The notes beneath the pieces were generated by a model that was not told where the DNA came from, did not search any database, and saw nothing but the letters and a program-made list of their open reading frames with translations. Shown here one piece after another: positions 49,398 through 60,094 of a stretch of DNA of 64,000 nt. Source of the stretch: Pseudanabaena sp. (lineage in GTDB: Bacteria > Cyanobacteriota > Cyanobacteriia > Pseudanabaenales > Pseudanabaenaceae); contig QBMK01000006.1 in the NCBI GenBank assembly GCA_003249035.1, positions 1-64,000 on the forward strand, written 5' to 3'. Made by a program: the position numbers and the translations under genes. Numbering within the stretch: the first letter of the stretch is position 1; every line of letters begins with the position of its first letter.

Positions 49398-50564
49398 TTA
49401 AAAATCTACACCACGTTTAAGATCTACGCCTTTTTCTGCATAGTGTTTGTGGCAGACCATTTCAGAATGTACAGATGCAAGGTCGAAATACGCAGGTTGA
49501 TTAAAACATCTGCCTGTGATAATTATCTCGGTGTCGCGAGATTTTTTGAGTAGAGCTTGGCAGATAGACTCAACGGGCAATAAATCCAGATCAACGGTGG
49601 GATTTAGTTCGTCAAGAATGATCGTCTTATACAGTCCAGAGGCGATCGCAGCCTGAGCAATTTCCCATCCACGCTGAGCTTCGATGCAATCCATTTCCTG
49701 TTGTTGACCGCGCCATACGATCGCATCCCTTCCACAACGCTGATGATCGATCACATGGGGATAGCCTCGTTTGAGAGCTGCAATCGCAGCATCTTCAGTG
49801 TATCCAGCACCGCCCTTGAGCCATTGCATAATTAAAACTCGATGCGATAAATCGCGACTGATGCCAGTCCCAATCGCTTTAAGCGATCGCCCTAGGGCAG
49901 AAGTGCTTTTACCCTTTCCAGCTCCTGTATAAATCTCGATCCCCGTCACATCATATGTCTCAGCATGGGCATCATCGTGCGATCTCATTTCTGAGTGTAG
50001 ATCGGCGATATCGATTAACGATTGTGGTGCGCCGCGTCCAGTGCAGATTACTTCGAGATGAGGTGGCTTATGTTTTAAATCTTTGACAATGAGATCGACG
50101 GGAATTAAGCCTAAATCGAGAACAGGATTAATTTCGTCGAGAACAACTACCGAATAAAGTCCTGATGCCATTGCGCCTTTAGCGATCGCCCAACCTCGTT
50201 CAGCTTCTTGACGATCAAAAGGTGTGACATGTTCTGCATCAAAAAATTCTGAACGTCCAGTGCGTACATGATCGATTAAATGAGGGAATCCTTGCTGCAA
50301 TGCGGAAATTGCCGCATCTTCAGAATATTCACGCTCAGACCCTTTGAGAAATCGCAACAACAAAATCCTTGTGCCGAATGGTGACGTGTCGGACATTCCT
50401 AACCCAAGAGATCTCAAGACAACGCCCAATGCTGCCTGTGATTTACCTTTGCCTGTCCCGTCATAAACATGGATTTGTCCGATCTCACGTTCGGGACGCA
50501 CCTGTGCGGTCATGATGCCTATCGCTGCCATGTTTTTATCTAAGCCCAATCTCGTTCGTTCCAT
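49398..50564 (-). CDS. Tandem cob(I)yrinic acid a,c-diamide adenosyltransferase-like (CobO/BtuR) protein
   Basis: Two P-loops: 'IHVYDGTGKGKSQAALGVVLRSLG' and 'IEIYTGAGKGKSTSALGRSLKAIG'; paired 'VVLDEINPVLDLGLIPV'/'IILDELNPTVDLDLLPV'. Confidence 0.88.
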   Translation of the reverse strand: MERTRLGLDKNMAAIGIMTAQVRPEREIGQIHVYDGTGKGKSQAALGVVLRSLGLGMSDTSPFGTRILLLRFLKGSEREYSEDAAISALQQGFPHLIDHVRTGRSEFFDAEHVTPFDRQEAERGWAIAKGAMASGLYSVVVLDEINPVLDLGLIPVDLIVKDLKHKPPHLEVICTGRGAPQSLIDIADLHSEMRSHDDAHAETYDVTGIEIYTGAGKGKSTSALGRSLKAIGTGISRDLSHRVLIMQWLKGGAGYTEDAAIAALKRGYPHVIDHQRCGRDAIVWRGQQQEMDCIEAQRGWEIAQAAIASGLYKTIILDELNPTVDLDLLPVESICQALLKKSRDTEIIITGRCFNQPAYFDLASVHSEMVCHKHYAEKGVDLKRGVDF

Positions 50565-50680
50565 GTGATTATATCGAAAATCATCGAACTATAAAGGAGA
50601 TGCATTGCAACGTCTTATAATCCGTTGATATTTGGTGCAGAATGCTAAAATCTACGTCTTAGAAACAATAAATTTGTGTC

Positions 50681-51265
50681 ATGAGAAAATTTTCAGTGCG
50701 ATCGCTAATTACCCTTGCAGCTATGACAACCGCTATGTTAGCTGCGGCTACACCCTTGCGATCGCAGACCAAGCCAAGCACAGCGCCAAGTACAACACAA
50801 TCAGTCGAGATTTCGCGACCAGTAAAGCCAGAGAGTACTTCAAGCAAAAAAACTAGTGTTGTAAAAATGTTTGAAGACATTTCGATCTCGCCGAATTTCA
50901 CCCCGAAAGAGATCGAACTACGAGGCATCAGTGGTGGTGGAGTCGAAACACAAAAAAAATCTGGACGCAAAGTTACTGAGACAGGCGATTGCATTGGGTT
51001 TATTGACACAGAACCCGATCATAAAATCACTTTGACAAAGCCATTTCAATATTTAAAAATGCAAGTTAAAAGCTCTGGCGATACAATTTTACTCGTGCGC
51101 GGGCCAGGCGGTATTTGGTGTAGTGACGATGTTAGCGATCGCAACCCAGAGATTAGCGGCGACTGGCTAGAGGGAACATATGAAGTATGGATTGGCTCCT
51201 ATGAAGAAAATACTTCTTTTCCTTACTTACTCCAACTTACAGAAAAACCTCAATCGACAAAATAA
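50681..51265 (+). CDS. Secreted hypothetical protein
   Basis: N-terminal signal peptide, conserved end 'LLVRGPGGIWCSDDVSDRNPEISGDWLEGTYEVWIGSY'. Confidence 0.75.
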   Translation: MRKFSVRSLITLAAMTTAMLAAATPLRSQTKPSTAPSTTQSVEISRPVKPESTSSKKTSVVKMFEDISISPNFTPKEIELRGISGGGVETQKKSGRKVTETGDCIGFIDTEPDHKITLTKPFQYLKMQVKSSGDTILLVRGPGGIWCSDDVSDRNPEISGDWLEGTYEVWIGSYEENTSFPYLLQLTEKPQSTK

Positions 51266-51277
51266 TTAAATCGGAAA

Positions 51278-51853
51278 TTAAATCGGACAGCCTAATGTCT
51301 GACGGCTATCATTTTTGGTGAATGGGTGCGCACCACTTGCGATCGTACATAGATACAAGCGAGTGCGATCGTCCAAATGCCTTACACCGCTAAAATCAGT
51401 ATCTGCACAGGTTCGTAAATTTTTAAAGATTGCTCCGCGCAAATTAGTACCGCGTAAATTAGTACCCTTCATAACTGCACCTGTAAAATCTGATTCAATC
51501 AAATTGCCGCCACTGAAATTGGTAACACTAAGATTGGCACGCATAAACTTACTATTAGAAGAATTTGACCAAGTTAAATTTGACCAGCTTAAATCTGCAT
51601 CAGAAAAATTTGCTCCTCTCAGCAGAGCGCCCCTCATATTTGTTTCAATTAAGTTAGCGCCTGTTAAGTTTGCCTCAATTAAATTAGCGCTACTTAGATC
51701 GGCTTTATTTAAAGTAGATCCGCGCAAATCAATACCGATCAACACAACACTGCGTAATTGAGCATTACTAAGATCAATATTTGAAAAGTTACGTTGTCCC
51801 TTTCTGTATAGTTCCAACAGTTGCGCGACTTCCAAGGCGGTTGCTCCTAACAA
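51278..51853 (-). CDS. Pentapeptide repeat protein
   Basis: Tandem A(D/N)LXX repeats: 'LRGSTLNKADLSSANLIEANLTGANLIETNMRGALLRGANFSDADLSWSNL'. Confidence 0.93.
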   Translation of the reverse strand: MLGATALEVAQLLELYRKGQRNFSNIDLSNAQLRSVVLIGIDLRGSTLNKADLSSANLIEANLTGANLIETNMRGALLRGANFSDADLSWSNLTWSNSSNSKFMRANLSVTNFSGGNLIESDFTGAVMKGTNLRGTNLRGAIFKNLRTCADTDFSGVRHLDDRTRLYLCTIASGAHPFTKNDSRQTLGCPI

Positions 51854-52115
51854 AATGGTAATGCTTAATTATCTTGAGTTGCTGGCGATAAATAAATAGT
51901 GCGCGTCAGCAGCTAACAATTTTTGATAATTGATGATTATAAGTCTGGGCTAAAATTTTAGCCTACTTTAACTCAAGTCAGAAAGTGAATTATAGCGATA
52001 TCCTTAATGCTTACGATAATTACTGGTAAATTACTACAAGATTTTGCAGACTGCTAGTCTTGGAAACACTATAAGATATAAGCTGAACATGAACTTTAAT
52101 TAAGTTGTCCATTAG

Positions 52116-52213
52116 GGCACTGGTCAGTTAATGAGGGATGGGTGCTGAAATGTACATTTCATGCCAACAAAAAAGACGCAAATACGTCGATCACGTTTTA
52201 GCTGACCAGTGCC
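52116..52213. mobile_element. MITE-like element with TIRs and 9-bp TSD
   Basis: TIR ggcactggtcagttaa/(rc)ggcactggtcagctaa; flanking gtccattag at 52107-52115 and 52214-52222. Confidence 0.85.
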
Positions 52214-52249
52214 GTCCATTAGTTTTGCCTAAATTTTCAGTAACCCGCT

Positions 52250-54967
52250 ATGAGTACGACCGAGCTTCCCAAACAATATAATCCTCTTGAATCTGAAGCC
52301 AAATGGCAAAAATATTGGGAGGAAAGTGGTGTATTTGTAGCAGCCAGTGAAAGCGAAAAAGAACCCTACTGCATCATGATCCCGCCGCCCAATGTTACGG
52401 GTAGCTTACATATGGGTCATGCCTTTCAAGAAGTATTAATCGATATCTTGATCCGCTATCACCGTATGCGCGGGTTTAATACTCTCTGGCTACCTGGCAC
52501 AGATCACGCTAGCATCGCTGTACAGACTATTCTCGATAAACAAATCAAAGCCGAAGGTAAAACCAATCAAGAAGTTGGGCGTGAAAAATTTCTCGATCGC
52601 GCATGGAAATGGAAAGCCGAATCGGGCGGCACAATTGTTTCGCAGTTGCGCCGACTAGGAGTGTCCGCTGACTGGACACGCGAACGCTTCACGATGGATC
52701 AAGGGTTGTCTAACTCAGTAACCGAAGCCTTTGTCAAACTCTACGAAGCAGGCTTGATTTATCGGGGTGAATATCTAGTCAACTGGTGTCCAGAATCTCA
52801 ATCAGCTGTATCCGATCTCGAAGTTGACAGCAAAGAAGTAAATGGTCATCTTTGGCATTTTCGCTATCCGTTAGCCGATGGCTCTGGACATCTGGTAGTT
52901 GCTACTACTCGTCCTGAAACAATGTTGGGTGATACCGCTGTTGCGGTTAATCCTGAGGACGATCGCTACAAGCATTTAATTGGCAAGACAATTATGCTGC
53001 CAATTATGAATCGAGAAATTCCGATTATTGCCGATCAATATGTTGACCCAAAATTTGGCAGTGGTTGCGTCAAAATTACACCTGCTCACGATCCGAATGA
53101 CTTTGAGATGGGCAAGCGTCATCAGCTTCCACTAATCAATATTCTCAATAAAGATGGCTCGATCAATGAGAATGGTGGTGAATTCCAAGGACAAGACCGC
53201 TTTGTGGCGCGAAAAAATGTAGTAGCTAAGCTCGATGAACTGAGCTTATTAGAAAAAATTGAAGACTATGCCCACACCGTTCCCTATTCTGAGCGTGGCA
53301 AGGTTCCTGTGGAGCCATTGCTCTCAATTCAGTGGTTTGTAAATATCAAGCCATTATCAGATTTTGCATTGGAACAATTTGATAAGCAAAATTCGCCTAC
53401 TTTCGTACCCGATCGCTGGGGTAAAGTATATCGAGATTGGCTGATTCGCCTTAAGGATTGGTGTATTTCCCGTCAACTATGGTGGGGACATCAGATTCCT
53501 GCATGGTATGCCCCCGATGGCACAATTTTTGTAGCACGGACTGAAACTGAAGCCTATGCCCAAGCTAAAGCAAAATTCGGAGAAGATATAACTTTAGAAC
53601 GAGATCCAGATGTACTAGATACATGGTTCTCGTCTGGTTTATGGCCATTCTCGACTTTGGGCTGGCCTGAGCAAACACAGGACTTTGAGACTTTCTATCC
53701 CACTAGTGTGTTGGTAACTGGCTTTGACATTATCTTCTTCTGGGTAGCAAGAATGACAATGATGGCGGGTTATTTTACTGGGAAAATGCCTTTCCATACG
53801 GTCTATATTCATGGACTGGTGCGCGATGAAAATAATCAGAAGATGTCTAAATCCAAAAATAATGGCATCGATCCGTTAGTTCTAATAAATAAGTATGGAA
53901 CCGATGCTTTGCGTTATTCCCTAGTTAAGGAAGTAACGGGTGCAGGGCAAGACATTCGCCTTGATTACAATCGCAAAACCGATGAATCAACAACCGTAGA
54001 GACAGCCAGAAACTTTGCTAATAAGCTCTGGAATGCTTCGCGATTTGTGATGATGAATCTCAATGATATGAAAACTTCCAGAGGAAGTTTTCATATCGAA
54101 AATCTGGAACTTGCCGATCGCTGGATTTTGTCGCGCTACTATCAAACAGTTTTACAAGTGCGGGAACAACTTGATGCCTATAGTATGGGCGAAGCAACCA
54201 AGAGCTTATATGAGTTCTTCTGGGGTGACTTCTGTGATTGGTATATCGAGCTAGTCAAGTCTCGTTTACAGGAAGAAGCAAATCCAACTTCTCGCGCCAC
54301 GGTGCAGCAAACCCTTGCCTTTGTCCTTGATGGGATTTTGCGCCTATTGCATCCATTTATGCCCCACGTTACTGAGGAAATCTGGCAATTGCTCACCTAT
54401 GGCACAAGCGAACCATCTAACGATCACCCTGTTTTAGCAATTCAGCCCTATCCCGAAATTGATACCACGCATATTAATGAGGAACTAGAAGAACAATTCA
54501 AATTAATCATTGGCACAATTCGTACGATTCGCAATCTTCGAGCTGAGGCTGAAATTAAGCCAAGCCTAAAGGTAAAAGTGATTTTGCAATCTGACAGTGG
54601 TCGCGAACGGACTTTACTCGAATCTGGACAAAGCTACATTCTTGACTTGGCAAGAGTCGAAGATTTGGCGATTTTGGCAACTGTTGATGAATTAGCCACC
54701 GAGGAGGCGATCGCTGGTGTGGTTGGCACAGTCCAAGCGATCGTGTCGTTAGTCGGTGTTGTCGATATTGCTCAATTAGTTGCCAAGCTAGAGCGCAGTC
54801 TTAAGAAGTTGGAAGGGGCGATCGCTTCTAGCCAAGGTCGTTTAAACAATGAAGGCTATGTTAAAAAAGCTCCGCCTGAAGTGGTCGCAACCGCCCGTGC
54901 AGAACTAGAAGAATCCTTAAAGCAACAAGAGATTCTTAAAGCTCGTCTAGCTCAGTTGCAAAAATAG
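52250..54967 (+). CDS. valS: Valyl-tRNA synthetase
   Basis: '[15 protein letters not shown]', '[10 protein letters not shown]', '[13 protein letters not shown]', C-terminal coiled coil. Confidence 0.98.
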   Translation: MSTTELPKQYNPLESEAKWQKYWEESGVFVAASESEKEPYCIMIPPPNVTGSLHMGHAFQEVLIDILIRYHRMRGFNTLWLPGTDHASIAVQTILDKQIKAEGKTNQEVGREKFLDRAWKWKAESGGTIVSQLRRLGVSADWTRERFTMDQGLSNSVTEAFVKLYEAGLIYRGEYLVNWCPESQSAVSDLEVDSKEVNGHLWHFRYPLADGSGHLVVATTRPETMLGDTAVAVNPEDDRYKHLIGKTIMLPIMNREIPIIADQYVDPKFGSGCVKITPAHDPNDFEMGKRHQLPLINILNKDGSINENGGEFQGQDRFVARKNVVAKLDELSLLEKIEDYAHTVPYSERGKVPVEPLLSIQWFVNIKPLSDFALEQFDKQNSPTFVPDRWGKVYRDWLIRLKDWCISRQLWWGHQIPAWYAPDGTIFVARTETEAYAQAKAKFGEDITLERDPDVLDTWFSSGLWPFSTLGWPEQTQDFETFYPTSVLVTGFDIIFFWVARMTMMAGYFTGKMPFHTVYIHGLVRDENNQKMSKSKNNGIDPLVLINKYGTDALRYSLVKEVTGAGQDIRLDYNRKTDESTTVETARNFANKLWNASRFVMMNLNDMKTSRGSFHIENLELADRWILSRYYQTVLQVREQLDAYSMGEATKSLYEFFWGDFCDWYIELVKSRLQEEANPTSRATVQQTLAFVLDGILRLLHPFMPHVTEEIWQLLTYGTSEPSNDHPVLAIQPYPEIDTTHINEELEEQFKLIIGTIRTIRNLRAEAEIKPSLKVKVILQSDSGRERTLLESGQSYILDLARVEDLAILATVDELATEEAIAGVVGTVQAIVSLVGVVDIAQLVAKLERSLKKLEGAIASSQGRLNNEGYVKKAPPEVVATARAELEESLKQQEILKARLAQLQK

Positions 54968-55018
54968 AGTCAAGCCCTAGCCACTCTCCCAATGGGAGAG
55001 TGGGGATAATAAATATTT

Positions 55019-55840
55019 ATGTTAAACGCCACCCTATCCGACAAGCTCGATCGCTTACGTCAAATTTTCAACGAATCATCGCAAGTCTTGGTAGCCTATT
55101 CGGGCGGCATTGATAGCACCCTTGTCGCTAAAGTTGCCTTTGATATTTTAGGCGATCGCGCCTTAGCGATTACAGCAAATTCTCCATCATTATTACCCGC
55201 CGATCTTACCGCCGCCCAAGTACAAGCTGAATTTATGGGTATTAAGCATCAAATCGTGCAGACCGAGGAGATGAATAATCCCAACTACACCTCCAATCCG
55301 ATTAATCGTTGCTATTTCTGCAAAAGCGAACTGCATGACACCCTTAAACCCCTTGCAAAAACGATGGGCTACGGCTATGTAGTAGATGGTTTAAATGCTG
55401 ATGATTTACAAGATTATCGCCCAGGAATACAGGCGGCAAAGGAACGCGGAGTGCGATCGCCTCTAGCTGAGGTGGGGATTAGCAAAATCGAAGTTCGTAT
55501 GTTATCGCAATATCTAGGAATGCCTTGGTGGGATAAGCCTTCACAGCCATGTTTAAGCTCACGCTTTCCCTATGGTGAGGAAATAACCATTGAGAAATTA
55601 CGGCGCGTTGGTAATGCCGAACAATATCTACGCGATCGCGGCTGGAAAGGAGATATCCGTGTGCGATCGATGGGTGATACCGCCAAAATCGAAGTGCCCA
55701 GCGATCGCCTGCTCGAATTTATGGACTTTATGGCGATCACTGATCTGACTAAAGCCTTTCGAGAATATGGATTTAGTCTAATTACCTTGGACTTAGAAGG
55801 ATTTCGAAGCGGCAAGCTCAATGATGCGATTGCGCAATAA
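55019..55840 (+). CDS. larE: ATP-dependent sacrificial sulfur transferase LarE
   Basis: 'VLVAYSGGIDSTLVAKVAFDILG', 'NRCYFCKSELHD', 'DYRPGIQAAKERGVRSPL', 'PSQPCLSSRFPYGEEIT'. Confidence 0.95.
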   Translation: MLNATLSDKLDRLRQIFNESSQVLVAYSGGIDSTLVAKVAFDILGDRALAITANSPSLLPADLTAAQVQAEFMGIKHQIVQTEEMNNPNYTSNPINRCYFCKSELHDTLKPLAKTMGYGYVVDGLNADDLQDYRPGIQAAKERGVRSPLAEVGISKIEVRMLSQYLGMPWWDKPSQPCLSSRFPYGEEITIEKLRRVGNAEQYLRDRGWKGDIRVRSMGDTAKIEVPSDRLLEFMDFMAITDLTKAFREYGFSLITLDLEGFRSGKLNDAIAQ

Positions 55841-55844
55841 ATTT

Positions 55845-55898
55845 TAAAAAAAGGAGGCAATACTAATGTATTGCCTCCTTTTTTTAAAATTTATTGCC
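55845..55898. terminator. Hairpin terminator
   Basis: aaattttaaaaaaaggaggcaatac..gtattgcctcctttttttaaaattt. Confidence 0.85.
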
Positions 55899-56584
55899 TG
55901 AATTTTTTAAGATTTTCGAAAAAGTTTCTATTGATTGATTAGAAATTCTTATGTATTGACCTTAAATGTTTTGCTTAACTTCTTAGTTATAAAGCTTTAG
56001 TTACGACTTTTTTAAACGCTAAATTCTGAATTCAGTTCATATAGAACATATTTATCAAAATACTTCCAAATAGTTTTTGCAGATTTGTTTTTTGTATCTA
56101 TCCACAGATGGATTTATCGTTATTTCTGACACTTTATTTCTGAGAGCATGTCTTCATAAGGTTTACGCACGAACAAAACTTAAGACGATCTACAATCAAA
56201 ACTAAAATTTTCTTGTATATTAAGTGCTTATACTTATAAAACTTGTTCGAGGGCAAAAAAACCTATGCCTAAAGGTATACTTTTATAGATTTTTTTTTGT
56301 AATTATGGGCACAAAGTTCCATTTAAATAATGGATTCTAATGAGAAAGAAGCAAAATTTCAATTTTTAACAAAAAAGAAGTCGTCTAAGCCACTTCTAGA
56401 CAGGATTTGAAGGCTAAACTATTGCCATTTTGAATAACCATGTTAATCTGAACGACATGAACGAAATTATTAATGTTTTGTTCCAAGTTGGCAAACTTTT
56501 TTTATACAATTTTGTTAGTAAGCCATTGTCTGTCTAGTTTACATCGATATATTTAGTCGTTTATCTTCATTTTCTGTTTTACCT

Positions 56585-57676
56585 ATGCTTAATTGGAACT
56601 GGAGCTACACTCTCTCTACCTCAGTAGTAGCTCTTGCTATCGTATCAAGTCTTGCTAGCCATAGCGCACAGGCTCAATCAGGATCTCAACAAGAATTCAC
56701 AGCAACTAATGCATCTACTTCTCTATCTAATTCCTTAAAGGTTGGTGAAACCCGCTCGCAGTCATTAACTAGAACTAAAGACGATGATATCGCCCGTATT
56801 CATACGCACAAACTAAATGGGAAAAATGCAGCAACAGTATATGTCCGTGGCATTCCTGTGGTTACCTATATCGAGTCTGAAGAGTCCGCGAAATCAGCAG
56901 CAGGAAATACTGAATCAAATTCATTAAAAACTAAAGGGGAAACAAAAAAGAACTCTGAATCAGTTAAGTTGTCAACATCTAGTACTAATTTAGAGACCAG
57001 TAAATCAGATAGTCCAGCAAAATCAGCAGATGATAGCTCTGAAAATCTGCTAACTTCATCAGATCCTATCGAACGCGCAACAGCTACTGCTGCCTTAATT
57101 AATCAACTCAATCGTGATGGGCTTGATGCAACCAAAATCATTCCTACTTGGAAAAATGGCAACTACGTTATCAAATTAGGCGATCGCAACATGCTGAAAT
57201 TTGACCGCCAAGCTGTTTTTCCAGAATCTTTACAAAACCAAACTCAGGATGTTTTGGAATCCGCTAATCTCCTTCGTAGACTACTCGGTGGTGCTAAGCC
57301 TGTCACGGAAGTAGTAAATTCACCAAGATCTAAATTTGCTGCTAGGTTATCTCCTAACCCATCATTAAGTAATCAAATTGTCGGTGTGATGTCTGGAATG
57401 GCTTCATGGTATGGTCCTGGCTTTGAAGGCAGCTACAGCGCTAGCGGCGAACTTTTTAACCCTAGTGACTTAACCGCCGCCCATCCTAGCTTGCCCTTTG
57501 GCACCTTGGTTCGGGTTGTTAATATGGATAACAATCAGTCCGTGGTAGTACGTATCAATGATCGTGGTCCATATGCCCACGGCAGAGTAATCGATATTTC
57601 TACGGCTGCCGCTAATGTGATTGGTTTGATTTCGGCTGGAGTTGCTCCAGTCAGACTTGAAGTATTGTCTAAATAA
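56585..57676 (+). CDS. RlpA-like double-psi beta-barrel septal ring lytic transglycosylase
   Basis: 'GMASWYGPGFEGSYSASGELFNPSDLTAAHPSLPFGTLVRVVNMDNNQSVVVRINDRGPYAHGRVIDIST'. Confidence 0.93.
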   Translation: MLNWNWSYTLSTSVVALAIVSSLASHSAQAQSGSQQEFTATNASTSLSNSLKVGETRSQSLTRTKDDDIARIHTHKLNGKNAATVYVRGIPVVTYIESEESAKSAAGNTESNSLKTKGETKKNSESVKLSTSSTNLETSKSDSPAKSADDSSENLLTSSDPIERATATAALINQLNRDGLDATKIIPTWKNGNYVIKLGDRNMLKFDRQAVFPESLQNQTQDVLESANLLRRLLGGAKPVTEVVNSPRSKFAARLSPNPSLSNQIVGVMSGMASWYGPGFEGSYSASGELFNPSDLTAAHPSLPFGTLVRVVNMDNNQSVVVRINDRGPYAHGRVIDISTAAANVIGLISAGVAPVRLEVLSK

Positions 57677-57754
57677 AACAAAAGTTATAGATGTAGTTTC
57701 GACGCACTCCATCTACTTTTTTTTCTTTTTTCGATTAGTAAGCGCCAAACCGCG

Positions 57755-57804
57755 CTATAAAAAGCATAGTTATCTCTTCGTAGAGATGACTATGCTTTTT
57801 ATAG
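57755..57804. terminator. 22-bp-arm hairpin between rlpA and panC
   Basis: ctataaaaagcatagttatctc-ttcgta-gagatgactatgctttttatag, one mismatch. Confidence 0.8.
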
Positions 57805-59414
57805 TAATTTCGTTGATTGAGGTTGATTACTTGACACAGTTATTTACGACGATCGCTTCTCTGCGTAATTACTTAAATGTCCAGAAATCCAAACAACCTT
57901 CAGGACAACTTTCTGTAGGGCTTGTACCAACAATGGGAGCCTTGCACCTTGGACATTTGAGCCTAATTGATTGCGCAAAGACTGAAAATGCTTGTGTAGT
58001 TGTGAGTATTTTTGTTAATCCTTTACAATTCAGTGCAAGTGAAGATTTTAATAAATATCCGCGCACACTAAATCATGACCTTAAAACCTGTAAAAATGCG
58101 GGAGTTGATGCGATTTTCGCTCCTGAGCCTCTGGAAATGGGCTTAGGTGAGATAGGCAATAGCAAAACAACGCAAGTGATGCCGCCGCCAGAAATGACAG
58201 ATATTTTGTGTGGTCGGACGCGGGTTGGTCATTTCCAAGGTGTTGCCACAATCGTAACCAAGCTATTGAATGCAGTGCAACCTGATAGGGCATACTTTGG
58301 CAACAAAGATGGTCAACAACTAGCGATTATTAGGCAATTGGTGGCTGATTTAAAATTTCCTGTCGAGGTTATTGGTTGCCCTACAATCCGTGAATCTAGC
58401 GGCTTAGCTTACAGTTCGCGCAATCAGTACCTGTCACCAAGCGATCTCGTTTTGGCAGCACATATTCATCAGGGTTTACTTCAAGCTAAACAACAATTTT
58501 TTCTTCGCGACGAACTTGATGACCCTTCGCCGATTCTTGAAGCTGCGCATAACTATCTAGCTAATCTACCAGAGATCAACCTAGAGTATATTGAATTAGT
58601 CGATGCCAAGACCTTGCAACCATGCACTCAAATTAAGTCTGCATTAGAGTTGATGCTAGCGATCGCGGCTCGAATTGGAAATACACGATTGATCGATAAT
58701 ATTTTGCTGAGTCATACCACCACCCCTAGAAAAGCGATCGTAGCGATCGATGGCCCCGCAGGAGCGGGCAAATCCACGGTTAGCAAACAAGTTGCCAACA
58801 AATTAGGTTTATTGTATTTAGATACAGGCGCCATGTATCGAACCGTTACCCTTGCTGTATTGCGAGAAGGTATTGATTTGAGAGACCAAGATAAAGTGCA
58901 AGCGATCGCTTCGGAATCAAAAATCCAACTATTCGCCAATCCAATCGCAGGTAAATCGATGCAAGTCTTGCTAAATGGAGAAGATGTCACTACAGAAATC
59001 CGCACCCCTGAAGTAACCGCAAATGTATCCGTGATCGCCGCTCAATCAGCTGTACGCGAAATCTTGGTCAAACAACAGCAACGGATTGGGCAAACAGGTG
59101 GTGTAGTCATGGAAGGACGTGACATTGGGACCCATGTTTTTCCAGACGCAGAAGTTAAGATCTTTTTGACCGCCTCTTCAGAAGAACGCGCCAAACGTCG
59201 TCAAGGAGATCTGATTGCTCAAGGCCAAGTCGCACCCGATCTCACTACCCTTGCGCAGGAAATTCAAGAACGCGATCACCGAGACTCTACTCGCGACCAT
59301 GCACCCCTGATTCAGGCTAAAGATGCAACTTTAGTGAATACAGATGGTCTAACTATAGAAGAAGTGGTCACAGCCATTGTAAATTTGTATGAACAAAAGG
59401 TACAAAACCTATGA
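57786..59414 (+). CDS. panC/cmk: Bifunctional pantoate--beta-alanine ligase/cytidylate kinase
   Basis: 'LVPTMGALHLGHLSLID', 'YFGNKDGQQLAIIRQL'; then 'VAIDGPAGAGKSTVSKQVANKLGLLYLDTGAMYR'; start uncertain (57786 ATG lies in hairpin; TTG 57831 possible). Confidence 0.95.
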   Translation: MTMLFIVISLIEVDYLTQLFTTIASLRNYLNVQKSKQPSGQLSVGLVPTMGALHLGHLSLIDCAKTENACVVVSIFVNPLQFSASEDFNKYPRTLNHDLKTCKNAGVDAIFAPEPLEMGLGEIGNSKTTQVMPPPEMTDILCGRTRVGHFQGVATIVTKLLNAVQPDRAYFGNKDGQQLAIIRQLVADLKFPVEVIGCPTIRESSGLAYSSRNQYLSPSDLVLAAHIHQGLLQAKQQFFLRDELDDPSPILEAAHNYLANLPEINLEYIELVDAKTLQPCTQIKSALELMLAIAARIGNTRLIDNILLSHTTTPRKAIVAIDGPAGAGKSTVSKQVANKLGLLYLDTGAMYRTVTLAVLREGIDLRDQDKVQAIASESKIQLFANPIAGKSMQVLLNGEDVTTEIRTPEVTANVSVIAAQSAVREILVKQQQRIGQTGGVVMEGRDIGTHVFPDAEVKIFLTASSEERAKRRQGDLIAQGQVAPDLTTLAQEIQERDHRDSTRDHAPLIQAKDATLVNTDGLTIEEVVTAIVNLYEQKVQNL

Positions 59415-60010
59415 AGCCACTAAGTAGATTTGAATTGAAAGGGAAAAAGCAAAAAGCAAAAAGCAAGCATCAAGCGGTGCTATCTAAATTATTGCTTGCT
59501 CTTGTCGCTATGTTGGCTATCGCTGCTAGTACGCTTCCGCCAACACAAGCACAAAATGTAAATACTGCCCTCACGATTCGTGCTGATGTCCAAGAGGCAA
59601 ACTCAATCACGGGTGTGATTACGGCGACTGGTAACGTAAAAATGAGTTATCCCGCCCGACAGATTGATGCGATCGCGGAGCAGGCGCAGTATTTTTCTAA
59701 GGAGCAACGAGTAGTTTTAACGGGCAATGTGATAGTCACTCAAGAAGGCGTTAATAGTATCAAAGCTCAAACCATCACCTATCTCGTCACCGAAGGTAAA
59801 TTTGTCGCTTCCCCTCCCAACAATCAACAGGTCGAATCAATTTATGTAGTGCCAGATCGAGATGTGGCAAATACACCTGCAACCTCCGCCACTCCAGTAA
59901 CACAAATCAAGCCTTCTTTTAAAAAACAGCAGGTTAGCTCACCTACTTCGATAACCCCTCCAGAAAAGTTACAACCAAAACTACAAGAAATTGTTCCTGA
60001 TGGTAATTAA
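59411..60010 (+). CDS. LptA/OstA-like LPS export periplasmic protein
   Basis: 'ITATGNVKMSYPARQIDAIAEQAQYFSKEQRVVLTGNVIVTQEGVNSIKAQTITYLVTEGKF'; immediately upstream of lptB. Confidence 0.87.
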   Translation: MKPLSRFELKGKKQKAKSKHQAVLSKLLLALVAMLAIAASTLPPTQAQNVNTALTIRADVQEANSITGVITATGNVKMSYPARQIDAIAEQAQYFSKEQRVVLTGNVIVTQEGVNSIKAQTITYLVTEGKFVASPPNNQQVESIYVVPDRDVANTPATSATPVTQIKPSFKKQQVSSPTSITPPEKLQPKLQEIVPDGN

Positions 60011-60094
60011 TGTTGATGTTTAAAGCTACAAAAACTGCTTCGCCACAGATAAGTTCAATGTTACATTTTCAAATTTTCTAAAACAAATTGAGTA

